The notes: generated by a model from the sequence alone, not told the origin. A stretch of DNA of 8,953 nucleotides from Methanomassiliicoccaceae archaeon (GCA_009778265.1 WRKA01000152.1:1-8953), one strand, 5' to 3'. Shown: positions 1 to 6,759, counted from the first letter of the stretch. Numbers and translations: made by a program.

Positions 1-281
1 GTATCAAAGTTGTTGGTCTTGTCGTCAAAATCGGTAGGAGTGGCGATTATTACGATATCCGAATCGCGGAACGCCTCTCTGGCATCGGTCGTGGCGGTCA
101 GGTCCAGATCCTTGGAAGAAAGATACTCGCTCATCTCCCTGTCCTCGATCGGCGATATTTTTTTATTGATCGCGTCGACCTTCGATCTGATGATGTCCAG
201 AGCGTATACTTTGTTCCTTTGGGCCAGCAGGACTGCCATCGATAGACCCACATACCCTATTCCCGCCACTGCGATTTTCAT
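1..281 (-). CDS. ugd: UDP-glucose 6-dehydrogenase family (nucleotide-sugar dehydrogenase), N-terminal part, cut by window edge
   Basis: Only the first 93 codons are visible; the gene runs off the left edge. The family oxidises C6 of a UDP-sugar twice with NAD+ to give the uronic acid (UDP-glucose to UDP-glucuronate in Ugd). The N-terminus MKIAVAGIGYVGLSMA is the Rossmann dinucleotide-binding motif GxGYVGL; an acidic residue follows at the end of strand 2 (ALDI, D34), then ISPIEDRE and the signature IATPTDFDDKTN near residues 81-92. This pattern, including the short spacing and the TPTD segment, matches short Ugd proteins of the E. coli/HasB type rather than the longer WecC type, but without the catalytic Cys domain a UDP-ManNAc or other UDP-sugar dehydrogenase cannot be excluded. 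Start: in-frame ATGs exist at 323 and 320, but family N-termini begin at the MKI residue, and GGAGA lies about 10 nt upstream of 281. It is divergent from the HAD gene and probably supplies uronic acid for the same surface glycan. Confidence 0.85.
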   Translation of the reverse strand, partial: MKIAVAGIGYVGLSMAVLLAQRNKVYALDIIRSKVDAINKKISPIEDREMSEYLSSKDLDLTATTDAREAFRDSDIVIIATPTDFDDKTNNFD

Positions 282-330
282 TGACCAGTCTTCTCCAGAT
301 ATTAAAAGCGGAGTCTTCATCATGTCAATA

Positions 331-338
331 CTATATTT
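331..338 (-). promoter_or_regulatory. Candidate archaeal TATA box for the ugd-like gene
   Basis: On the minus strand the stretch reads AAATATAG, a TATA-like element. With the usual archaeal spacing transcription would begin near position 308, giving a leader of about 27 nt that still includes the GGAGA at 292-296 and excludes the upstream in-frame ATGs at 320 and 323. A second AT-rich candidate, TTTTAATA at 300-307, is only about 23 nt from the ATG. Which one is used cannot be told from sequence alone. Confidence 0.35.
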
Positions 339-399
339 TCATTTCCTTCCTGTATAGATGCTCCGGCTGGTAATTTCTGCCGAATTGATTATAATGTTT

Positions 400-407
400 C
401 ATATAAG
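400..407 (+). promoter_or_regulatory. Candidate archaeal TATA box for a leaderless HAD gene
   Basis: CATATAAG is centred about 26.5 nt upstream of the ATG at 430, the spacing expected between an archaeal TATA box and its transcription start. This implies that transcription starts at or beside the ATG. No Shine-Dalgarno is visible before that ATG, which agrees with a leaderless message. A further AT-rich element (TTATAATG, 389-396) lies just upstream. Confidence 0.55.
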
Positions 408-429
408 CTCAATAACATTCCGATTACGG

Positions 430-1071
430 ATGAAGTACAATGTCATAATATTCGATCTCGACGGAACGCTGATAGATTCGAGCGAGGGCATCGTGAATTC
501 CGCCGAGAGAACGATATGCGAGCTCGGATATCCGGAGATACCCCGGGAAGAGATAAGATCGTACATTGGACCTCCGATCGGAAATTCGATAATAGCAAGG
601 AACGGGCTCGGTGACGAAGAACTGAAAAGATTCAATTCCGTGTTCCGCGAGATCTACAAGAACGAACATCTCATGGAAGCGTATGTGTATCCCGGTGTGA
701 TGGAACTGCTTTCCGACCTCAGGGACGTGTCCTTTGTCGCAATAGCCACCAACAAGAGGATCGACTACACAATGACACTTCTGGATAACATGAGGATATC
801 GCCTCTTTGCGACGAGATACAGGGCCTTGATATGGAGAGCAGACTTAAGAAAAAGGACCTTGTCGAGAACTGCATTAAAGCATCGGGAACAAAGGACAGG
901 AGCGGGGTCGTCGTGGTCGGCGACGGAGAAACGGACGCTTCCGCGGCCAGAGAATGCGGGGTGGATTTCATCGGCGTGCTGTTCGGATTCGGATTTAAGG
1001 TCAAAGAGGACGTAACATACGGACGGACGGCGGAGGACGTTCAATCGCTGCGGGACATTCTTTTCAGCTGA
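430..1071 (+). CDS. HAD-superfamily hydrolase, probable phosphatase (phosphoglycolate phosphatase-like)
   Basis: A 213-residue HAD hydrolase that probably removes phosphate from a small metabolite; the substrate is unknown. Motif I is FDLDGTL, with nucleophile D9 and general acid D11. A helical cap follows (about 15-85), including YIGPP as in phosphoglycolate phosphatase-like proteins. Motif II is IATNK with T107, the motif III lysine is one of K140-K142, and motif IV is GDGETD with acidic D165 and D169. All four motifs are intact and the length is normal for a Gph-type enzyme. The open frame extends upstream to 358, but 430 is preferred because the protein then begins directly at the first HAD strand and a TATA box sits 26 nt upstream. 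It is the only plus-strand gene; its 3' end overlaps the SDR gene tail-to-tail by 31 nt. A role in recycling a sugar phosphate for the neighbouring glycan pathway is possible but only guessed from position. Confidence 0.85.
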   Translation: MKYNVIIFDLDGTLIDSSEGIVNSAERTICELGYPEIPREEIRSYIGPPIGNSIIARNGLGDEELKRFNSVFREIYKNEHLMEAYVYPGVMELLSDLRDVSFVAIATNKRIDYTMTLLDNMRISPLCDEIQGLDMESRLKKKDLVENCIKASGTKDRSGVVVVGDGETDASAARECGVDFIGVLFGFGFKVKEDVTYGRTAEDVQSLRDILFS

Positions 1072-1970
1072 TCCTTCACATGAGAGACCGTTCGTGAGAT
1101 GCCTTCTCCGAAACTGTATCTCGGAACGAATCCCGTGTCGGCCGTAAGTTCGTCTATATCCGCACACAGGAACATCTGCTGATGCGGATAGTATTCCCTT
1201 ACGCCGAATCTTAACTCCGTGCTCGGATCTATCGCGTCCCTGACATCGATCACATAATTCCTGAGCGGTCTGCATTCGCCGCTTCCGATATTGTAGGTGC
1301 GTCCGTCAATGCCTTTCAGAGCTATCGCCAGCAGGGCGCGGGCAACATCTTCGGCATAGATATAATCCCATATCTGCTCACATTTCGTAAGTTCAGGGGA
1401 GTTCCCGTTCAGCATGGTCCGTATGAGATACATGATGAGCGTGTGATCCCTGTCGTATTCGCCGTACGCGCTGAATATCCTCGACCAGCAGAACCTCATT
1501 CCCAATTCTTTGCACAGAGCGGCAGCCGTCCTGCCTGCGGAGAGTTTGGCGATGCCGTATCCGCTTGTCGGGTTGGCAGGTGTGTCCGTACCTGCTTTCT
1601 TATGAAGAAGGCCGTACTCCGCCTGGGACCCCGCTCCGACGAACACGGACGCGTTCCAGCTTTTTGCGAGCCGGACCGCATCAAGGACATATCTTGCGTT
1701 GTCCGACTGCGTATCCGTGTCGTCCCTTCCGCCGGCGGCGGTCTTTTCCCATGCCAGGTGGAAGAACATATCGCATTCGTCACTGCCCGACATGCTCTCA
1801 TAGCCGGAGATGCCGCATTCCTTTACCTTTAGGTTCTCCGACACGGGTAAGTTCCCGATCCCGGAGGATGCGGGTCTGACGATCGCCGTGACCTCGTGTC
1901 CATTCTCTATAGCGGCCTTAGTAAGCGCAATGCCGATCATACTCGTTGCGCCGGTTATCGCGATCCTCAC
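1041..1970 (-). CDS. Extended SDR / NAD-dependent epimerase-dehydratase family; candidate terminal reductase of the CDP-branched-sugar pathway (YerF-like role)
   Basis: A 309-residue extended short-chain dehydrogenase. The Rossmann motif is GATSMIG (7-13), a GxxGxxG variant; HLAW at 71-74 follows strand 4; the catalytic set is S115 in GAGS and Y138-x3-K142 in YGIAK; WDYIYAEDVARA (201-212) is the usual substrate-domain signature. It is therefore a probable active NAD(P)-dependent oxidoreductase or epimerase on a nucleotide sugar. Given its place directly after the YerE-like ThDP enzyme, the likeliest job is reduction of the added acetyl group to a hydroxyethyl branch, as YerF does in yersiniose synthesis. 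Paratose/abequose-type 4-keto reduction or 4,6-dehydration are alternatives. It lacks the TG-E-x3 dehydratase arrangement expected of an RfbG-type 4,6-dehydratase, so I do not assign that step to it. The start is GTG at 1970, 4 nt after the upstream stop, with GAGTGAT just before it. It is the last gene of the rfbH transcript. Confidence 0.82.
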   Translation of the reverse strand: MRIAITGATSMIGIALTKAAIENGHEVTAIVRPASSGIGNLPVSENLKVKECGISGYESMSGSDECDMFFHLAWEKTAAGGRDDTDTQSDNARYVLDAVRLAKSWNASVFVGAGSQAEYGLLHKKAGTDTPANPTSGYGIAKLSAGRTAAALCKELGMRFCWSRIFSAYGEYDRDHTLIMYLIRTMLNGNSPELTKCEQIWDYIYAEDVARALLAIALKGIDGRTYNIGSGECRPLRNYVIDVRDAIDPSTELRFGVREYYPHQQMFLCADIDELTADTGFVPRYSFGEGISRTVSHVKDQLKRMSRSD

Positions 1971-1973
1971 GAT

Positions 1974-1980
1974 ATCACTC
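1974..1980 (-). promoter_or_regulatory. Shine-Dalgarno of the SDR gene, overlapping the stop codon of the ThDP gene
   Basis: The minus strand reads GAGTGAT, then ATC, then the GTG start. The TGA stop of the upstream gene lies inside the element. GTGAT pairs with the AUCAC of the archaeal 16S rRNA 3' end, and the 3-nt spacing is the same as at the two other internal starts in this window. This decides for the GTG start and suggests translational coupling. Confidence 0.55.
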
Positions 1981-3783
1981 GTCCGTCAGTTTCAGATACA
2001 TGTTCTTCTTAAGCTCTTCGCGATCGAGGAACGGATAAAGGTCCTCCAGCGGAGGTGAGAAGAGTTTTCCGTCGGGAAGTCTTTTTGTTGCCGATTTGGG
2101 CTCGAATATTTGATCGGTGTCTGTGAACACCTCGCAGATGAGATATCCCTCATGAGAAAGGATATTATCGAGTTTTACCATTTCTTTGTTGCTTTTGATG
2201 GAAAAGTACGGGAATCCGTATGCATTCGCTATCTTACTGATATCCGGGAAACCGAGGTCCTTGCTTTGTGGTCCTATGCCGCAGAAGTTCGAATCGAAAA
2301 GGTTGGTCTGGGTCATTCTTATTGAGTGATATCCTTCGTTATTGATCACAAATATCTTAAGCGGGAGTTTGTTCGTAATAATTGTCTGAAGTTCCTGTAT
2401 GTTCATCTGCATGCTTCCGTCCCCGGCGATGCATATCGTATCCCTGAGGCCGGACGAAACACAGGCGCCTATCGCCGCGGGGAGGTCGTAACCCATGCTC
2501 GCTATCGCGGAATTGACAATGAATCTCTGATCCTTTTTTATTTCGAACGCATGGCTGCCGACTGCGCATGCGGTGCCGTTCCCGGCGACGGTGACCATAC
2601 CTTCGGGGAGTCTTTTGCTTAGTTCTTTAATAAAACAATAGGGATTTGCGGGACCTTTCGGAGAACAGTGTCTTTCCTGAACGACGGGGTATGTTCTTTT
2701 CCATGTTCGGCATTGTTCTATCCATTCTTCTCCGCGGAACACTTTTTCCGATACGGCGCCGTCCAGTTCGCTCAGCAGCACATATGCGTCCACATGTAAC
2801 GGCATATCCACATGCAGCGTCGGTTTTTTGAGTTCGGCCTCGTCTACATCTTCCATTATTACGAACGCTTCTCTCGCCCAGGTCTTCCAATTGAATCCGG
2901 TCTGTCTCAAACTCAGCCGGCTTCCTATCGACAACAAGAGGTCGCTGTTCTGAACGGCGAAATTACCGGCACGGTCGCCGAGGCTTCCTCCGCGTCCGGC
3001 GTACAGCGGATCGCCGTCGGGAAGAAGATCTATGCTGTTCCAATTCGTCACGACCGGGATATTGAGCTTTTTTATGACCTTCAGGAACAGGTCGTACGAC
3101 CCCGAAAGTCTTATCCCGTTCCCGGCGTAGAACACCGGCCGTTCTGAATCTCTGATCCTTTCGATAACATCGCCGACCGTCGATCGATCTATCTGCAGAG
3201 GCAGCGTCCTCAGATATTCCCTGTAATCGAACTCTTTAAGACCATCCGTTTCCACGATCGCCCCCTGAACGTTCAGAGGTATGTCAAGCCAGCATGGTCC
3301 CGGACGACCGTGCGACGCCACGAACAGTGCCTTTTGTAAACAATATTTGATCATGTCTGGGTCCGTGACCATCTCGGAATATTTTGTCATGCAATCTATC
3401 GATCTTACGATATCGAATTCCTGGTCGCCCATCGAACGCAACGGTAATCCGGTGCTTCTTGCGGTTGTGTCATAACGGACCTGGCCGGATATCACTATCA
3501 TCGGTATGGAGTCCAGCCAGCCGCCGACCACGCCTGTGATCGCATTGGTCCCTCCGGGACCGGTGGTCACACAAAGTAACGCCATCCTGTTGTTGATCCT
3601 TGCATAGCTTTCGGCGGCTATCGCACATGCCTGCTCATGATGGTTGTAGTAGCATTTCAGGTGTTTGTGGTGGCCTAACGAATCGTTAAGGTGCATCGCA
3701 CCTCCGCCCACGACGGTGAACACATCCCTTATCCCGTGTTCCGAAAGAAGATCGGCGATGAGATCGGACACCTTAACTTTCAT
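1975..3783 (-). CDS. ThDP-dependent acetolactate-synthase-like enzyme, probable YerE-type C2 transferase to a CDP-4-keto-dideoxysugar
   Basis: A 602-residue three-domain ThDP enzyme of the acetohydroxyacid synthase (AHAS) fold. The N-terminal PYR domain (about 1-175) has the activating glutamate E50 in NHHEQACAIAAESYAR and TTGPGGTN at 73-80. The middle domain (about 195-345) contains GSRLSLRQTG (287-296), aligned with the FAD-contacting segment of AHAS. The C-terminal PP domain has SMGYDLPAAIGA (429-440) and the ThDP/Mg motif GDGS (454-457) ending in NN (481-482). The cofactor residues look intact. A genuine branched-chain amino acid AHAS would normally sit with ilvN or ilvC; instead this gene lies 4 nt after rfbH and 4 nt before a sugar SDR. 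In yersiniose synthesis YerE, a ThDP flavoenzyme of this family, transfers an acetyl unit from pyruvate to the C4 ketone of a CDP-3,6-dideoxyhexulose. I infer the same role here. An unlinked AHAS function is the main alternative. Confidence 0.88.
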   Translation of the reverse strand: MKVKVSDLIADLLSEHGIRDVFTVVGGGAMHLNDSLGHHKHLKCYYNHHEQACAIAAESYARINNRMALLCVTTGPGGTNAITGVVGGWLDSIPMIVISGQVRYDTTARSTGLPLRSMGDQEFDIVRSIDCMTKYSEMVTDPDMIKYCLQKALFVASHGRPGPCWLDIPLNVQGAIVETDGLKEFDYREYLRTLPLQIDRSTVGDVIERIRDSERPVFYAGNGIRLSGSYDLFLKVIKKLNIPVVTNWNSIDLLPDGDPLYAGRGGSLGDRAGNFAVQNSDLLLSIGSRLSLRQTGFNWKTWAREAFVIMEDVDEAELKKPTLHVDMPLHVDAYVLLSELDGAVSEKVFRGEEWIEQCRTWKRTYPVVQERHCSPKGPANPYCFIKELSKRLPEGMVTVAGNGTACAVGSHAFEIKKDQRFIVNSAIASMGYDLPAAIGACVSSGLRDTICIAGDGSMQMNIQELQTIITNKLPLKIFVINNEGYHSIRMTQTNLFDSNFCGIGPQSKDLGFPDISKIANAYGFPYFSIKSNKEMVKLDNILSHEGYLICEVFTDTDQIFEPKSATKRLPDGKLFSPPLEDLYPFLDREELKKNMYLKLTDE

Positions 3784-3786
3784 TAT

Positions 3787-3793
3787 ATCACCT
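3787..3793 (-). promoter_or_regulatory. Shine-Dalgarno of the ThDP gene, containing the rfbH stop codon
   Basis: The minus strand reads AGGTGAT, then ATA, then ATG. The TGA stop of rfbH is part of the AGGTGAT element, which is complementary to the archaeal anti-Shine-Dalgarno. Spacing to the start is 3 nt. This strongly supports the start at 3783 and a coupled rfbH-ThDP transcript. Confidence 0.7.
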
Positions 3794-5122
3794 TACGGAA
3801 TCGATTATGACCGCCGCCATATGATCGATCATTTCGTCCGTCATTCCAGGATAAACGCCGACCCAGAACGTGTCGTTCATTATCCTGTCGGTCGTCTTCA
3901 GATCGCCGACAACTCTGTATCCTTTCCCGGACGCCCTCATCTCATCGAAACACGGATGTCTTATCAGATTCCCGGCAAAAAGCATCCTTGTCTGCACACC
4001 GCGGGATTCGATATACGGCACCACTTTATTTCTTTCCGTACCGGGTCTGCATGTGAGCATGAATCCGAACCAGCTCGGGTCGCTTCCGGGTAACGGTTCG
4101 GGAAGGATGAATTTATCTTCTATCGGTATCAGATCGGATCTCAGTCTTTCGAAGTTGTGTATCCTTCTCTCTCTGAACTCGGGGAACTTCTTCAGCTGAG
4201 CGCATCCTATCGCCGCCTGAAGGTCCGTTGCCTTCAGATTGTATCCGAAGTGAGAGTACACATATTTGTGATCGTAACCCGACGGAAGTTCCCCGTATTG
4301 TCTGTCGAACCTGTGGCCGCACAGGTTGTCCTTTCCCGACGGACATGAACAATCCCGTCCCCAATCCCTCAGCGATACGATTATCTTGTGGAGAAGAGGA
4401 TCGTCCGTATACACCGCTCCCCCTTCTCCCATGGTCATATGATGCGGCGGATAGAAGCTTGACGTCCCTATATCGCCGACGGTCCCCGTGAATCTTTTCT
4501 CTTTCTTATATGTATAAACGGAGCCGAGAGCGTCGCAGTTGTCCTCTATCAGCCACAGACCGTTGTCATCGCAGAAATTTTTGATGCTCTCGATATCGAA
4601 CGGGTTCCCCAGCGTATGTGCCATCATTACGGCCTTCGTCCTCTCTGACAGCGCATCGTTCAGCTGCGTAACATCGGCATTGTACTGAGGGACGGTGACG
4701 TCAACGAAAACGGGAACGGCGCCGTACTGTATGCATGGTGTGACGGTCGTAGGAAAACCGCAGGCCACCGTTATCACTTCGTCGCCGGGGCGGATCGCTC
4801 TTTCTTTGAGAAGAGGGGACGTCAACGCCATGAATGCTGTAAGATTGGCGGAAGAGCCGGAGTTCACCAGACTGCAGTACCTTGTTCCCAGGTACTTTGA
4901 GAGAGAGGATTCGAATTCATCCGCATATCTGCCTGCGGTCAGCCAAAATTCCAAGGACGAATCCACAAGATTCACCATTTCATCACGGTCATACACTCTC
5001 GAAGCGTAAGGAATACGCTGACCTTCCTTGTATGCTTCCTTTTTATGATATCTGCCGCAGTATTCCGACACCATTTCCAATATTTCGGATCTCGCCTGCT
5101 TTTCCGTCTTCCCCTCGAACAT
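3788..5122 (-). CDS. rfbH: CDP-4-keto-6-deoxy-D-glucose 3-dehydrase (RfbH/DdhC, E1), PMP and [2Fe-2S] enzyme
   Basis: A 444-residue DegT/AHBA-fold enzyme that removes the C3 hydroxyl of CDP-4-keto-6-deoxyglucose, the committing step to 3,6-dideoxyhexoses. The family uses pyridoxamine phosphate, so the usual PLP lysine is replaced by histidine: here SSFYPPHHMTMGEGG (221-235), with H227 at the lysine position. SGSSANL (88-94) and AHTLGNPFD (168-176) are typical phosphate- and substrate-site segments. The [2Fe-2S] ligands known in the Yersinia enzyme are matched by C196, C258, C260 and C268 (CxC-x7-C). FAGNLIRHP (382-390) and FWVGVYPG (419-426) are further RfbH signatures. Length is close to the usual 437. 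The reaction needs an electron-donating reductase (DdhD/E3), not seen here. The gene heads a transcript: a TATA box lies 26 nt upstream. A GTGAGG just before the ATG could serve as a ribosome site if the message has a leader. Confidence 0.95.
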   Translation of the reverse strand: MFEGKTEKQARSEILEMVSEYCGRYHKKEAYKEGQRIPYASRVYDRDEMVNLVDSSLEFWLTAGRYADEFESSLSKYLGTRYCSLVNSGSSANLTAFMALTSPLLKERAIRPGDEVITVACGFPTTVTPCIQYGAVPVFVDVTVPQYNADVTQLNDALSERTKAVMMAHTLGNPFDIESIKNFCDDNGLWLIEDNCDALGSVYTYKKEKRFTGTVGDIGTSSFYPPHHMTMGEGGAVYTDDPLLHKIIVSLRDWGRDCSCPSGKDNLCGHRFDRQYGELPSGYDHKYVYSHFGYNLKATDLQAAIGCAQLKKFPEFRERRIHNFERLRSDLIPIEDKFILPEPLPGSDPSWFGFMLTCRPGTERNKVVPYIESRGVQTRMLFAGNLIRHPCFDEMRASGKGYRVVGDLKTTDRIMNDTFWVGVYPGMTDEMIDHMAAVIIDSVR

Positions 5123-5144
5123 TCCTCACGCTCCCGACTCCATA

Positions 5145-5152
5145 CTTTAATA
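5145..5152 (-). promoter_or_regulatory. Candidate archaeal TATA box for the rfbH transcript
   Basis: TATTAAAG on the minus strand is centred about 26.5 nt before the ATG at 5122, as expected if transcription begins at the start codon. It lies in the 113-nt gap after the GT39-like gene and would drive rfbH, the ThDP gene and the SDR gene. Confidence 0.5.
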
Positions 5153-5213
5153 CGTGTTCTTAATCAATGCGCCCGATGACCGTCGAAAACATCATATTCG
5201 AACACCGTCAACA

Positions 5214-5231
5214 GCAAAAACAGATAAAAAT
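5214..5231 (-). terminator. Candidate archaeal oligo-T terminator after the GT39-like gene
   Basis: Just after the TAA stop at 5236, the minus strand carries two runs of five T (5226-5230 and 5216-5220) within 15 nt. Oligo-T tracts are enough for intrinsic termination in many archaea. No hairpin was recognised before them. The position, between the end of one gene and the TATA box of the next, fits a transcript boundary. Confidence 0.45.
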
Positions 5232-5235
5232 ATGG

Positions 5236-6741
5236 TTAGGGAAGCAACGGTGTTATCTTATACAGATAAACATCCGGTCCGATGTACAAAAATTCGATGC
5301 TTCCTCTGGCGGGCGTGTCGGCATACGCATCGAACCAATCGAACACCGCGCCGTATAACGGCACACCTTCCGCCGACCTTGTACACAGTATTATGAAAAC
5401 ATTACTGCCGATATATTGCTCGCATATCAGATCGAGCTGATCCGGATCGTCCGCGCCCGTTATGTCCGTATGATCGGAAACGTTATCATAGTAAAAGGAA
5501 AGGGGTCCGTATGAAAGATCGATAAAATTCGGAACGTATACGACACAATCTCCGGGTGCCGTCTCGCTGTATAATACGTTTGCAACACCTCTGAAATCAG
5601 AATTCATAGGTGTGGTATAATAAGAGCAGAGCAGCGCCGAACCCATGATCGTCACGACTGCCAGGCCGGCCGCGAGCATCTTCTTCTGTTCCGCATCGCT
5701 CCTTGCCGCGAAGAGACAGCACGCTATCGCAACGTAGTACAACGGCATTGAGAAGATGACATATCTCGGAGCGGCACGCATGAAGAACGACAGAAAGACC
5801 AAGAACGACAAGGACGCGACGATCAGAAGTATGATCGGTATGAACGCCCCCGGATCCTTTTTGTAACAGAACCATAACCCTATAAAGACAAAGACGGACA
5901 TGACGGCAGATAAAAACAACGGCCCGTACATGAATCTCTCAAATACATCCACCACAACGTCGAACCCGGTGAGCCAGGTGCCTGCGGCAAGTACGTTTCC
6001 TATCGTTATCAATGCGGTATATATCAAAAGAGAAGAAATTATTATGAACAAAGATCCGTAAATTATCAAAGGTCTCAGGTCCCTGTACCTTTTTTCGGAT
6101 ATGGCGGCCCTTTTTTCGTACAGCCAGTGGGAGAACAATACTCCCGTGGGGATTATCGCAAAATAACTGAAATTCAGCGCCGCCCATGCGAACAGAACGA
6201 ACAGAAGCCAAGACCTCCTGTCCTCCTTTTTAAGAACATCGAGATAAAAATAGATCTCGCACAGAACGAACAGCACCAGGATGGCATACGGTCTGGCGTC
6301 CTGTGAGGAATACATATGGAACTGAGAGAACATCAGAAGAAATGCCGCCAGCAAGGCGGCATTTCTGGAGGACAGCAGCTTATTGACAAGAAGATACATC
6401 ACCGGGACGGATAACGCGCCGGCTATCGCCGACGGGACCCTCATTATCCACTCGCTGTTCCCGAACAAAGATAAGAGCCAATGCTGCATCACATAGAAGA
6501 ACGGAGGAGAATACTCGCCGGACGTTAAAAGTTCCACGAAGGAGAATGAAGAATAATAGTATGTTGCGCCTTCGTCTATCCATAAGGACTGGAAAGAGAG
6601 ATTGTAAAATCTCATCGCGAGAGAGACGATGAGCAGTGATAGAACTATCAATATCTCGGCATGTCTCATGATCGTGCTGCTTATGTTCTTATTCGGCGTC
6701 CGAAACACTGTAGAAATACCAAACAGATCCGATAATCTCAT
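5236..6741 (-). CDS. GT-C membrane glycosyltransferase, GT39/ArnT-PMT-like
   Basis: A 501-residue polytopic membrane protein of the GT-C fold, which uses a polyprenyl-phosphate-linked sugar to glycosylate a lipid or protein on the outer face of the membrane. After a short basic N-terminus and the first membrane segment (about 28-46), the first outside loop has SLWIDEGATYYYS (52-64) with the D56-E57 pair typical of GT39/ArnT-like enzymes. YSPPFFYVMQHW (77-88), RVPSAIAG (101-108) and QDARPY (147-152) follow. About ten further hydrophobic segments run to residue 374, then a soluble C-terminal domain of about 125 residues. Sugar and acceptor specificity cannot be read from the sequence; proximity to rfbF and rfbH suggests the product sugar or another residue of the same glycan. 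It starts 18 nt after rfbF with GGTGAT 3 nt before the ATG, so it probably shares the rfbF transcript. M25 is a less likely start. Confidence 0.85.
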   Translation of the reverse strand: MRLSDLFGISTVFRTPNKNISSTIMRHAEILIVLSLLIVSLAMRFYNLSFQSLWIDEGATYYYSSFSFVELLTSGEYSPPFFYVMQHWLLSLFGNSEWIMRVPSAIAGALSVPVMYLLVNKLLSSRNAALLAAFLLMFSQFHMYSSQDARPYAILVLFVLCEIYFYLDVLKKEDRRSWLLFVLFAWAALNFSYFAIIPTGVLFSHWLYEKRAAISEKRYRDLRPLIIYGSLFIIISSLLIYTALITIGNVLAAGTWLTGFDVVVDVFERFMYGPLFLSAVMSVFVFIGLWFCYKKDPGAFIPIILLIVASLSFLVFLSFFMRAAPRYVIFSMPLYYVAIACCLFAARSDAEQKKMLAAGLAVVTIMGSALLCSYYTTPMNSDFRGVANVLYSETAPGDCVVYVPNFIDLSYGPLSFYYDNVSDHTDITGADDPDQLDLICEQYIGSNVFIILCTRSAEGVPLYGAVFDWFDAYADTPARGSIEFLYIGPDVYLYKITPLLP

Positions 6742-6744
6742 TGG

Positions 6745-6750
6745 ATCACC
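6745..6750 (-). promoter_or_regulatory. Shine-Dalgarno of the GT39-like gene
   Basis: GGTGAT on the minus strand, 3 nt before the ATG at 6741, is a full complement to AUCACC of the archaeal 16S rRNA 3' end. It supports this start over the internal Met at residue 25 and fits co-transcription with rfbF. Confidence 0.65.
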
Positions 6751-6759
6751 GAAGTCTTT

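Noticed and set aside
331..357. Interrupted palindrome CTATA...TATAG in the divergent promoter region as an operator
   Set aside because: Arms are only 5 nt and AT-rich with a 17-nt spacer, so a chance match in a TATA-containing region is likely.
358..429. Longer N-terminus for the HAD protein beginning at 358
   Set aside because: The extra 24 residues precede the first HAD strand, and the TATA box at 400-407 would lie inside the coding region. Start 430 fits better.
424..1275. Minus-strand open frame of 283 codons antisense to the HAD gene
   Set aside because: It covers the clear HAD gene, which has all four catalytic motifs; its translation is low-complexity Arg/His-rich with no recognisable domain.
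1041..1970. SDR as the missing CDP-glucose 4,6-dehydratase (RfbG)
   Set aside because: At 309 residues it is shorter than RfbG (about 360), has a GATSMIG rather than the dehydratase-type TGHTGFKG start, and I see no dehydratase Asp-Glu/Lys pair at the catalytic Ser region.
1975..3783. Housekeeping acetolactate synthase (ilvB)
   Set aside because: No ilvN or ilvC neighbours, and a 4-nt coupling to rfbH on one side and a sugar SDR on the other. Kept only as an alternative.
5154..5396. Plus-strand open frames over the GT39-like C-terminus and the following gap
   Set aside because: They lie mainly antisense to a supported gene and end without any domain; they have no promoter or Shine-Dalgarno.
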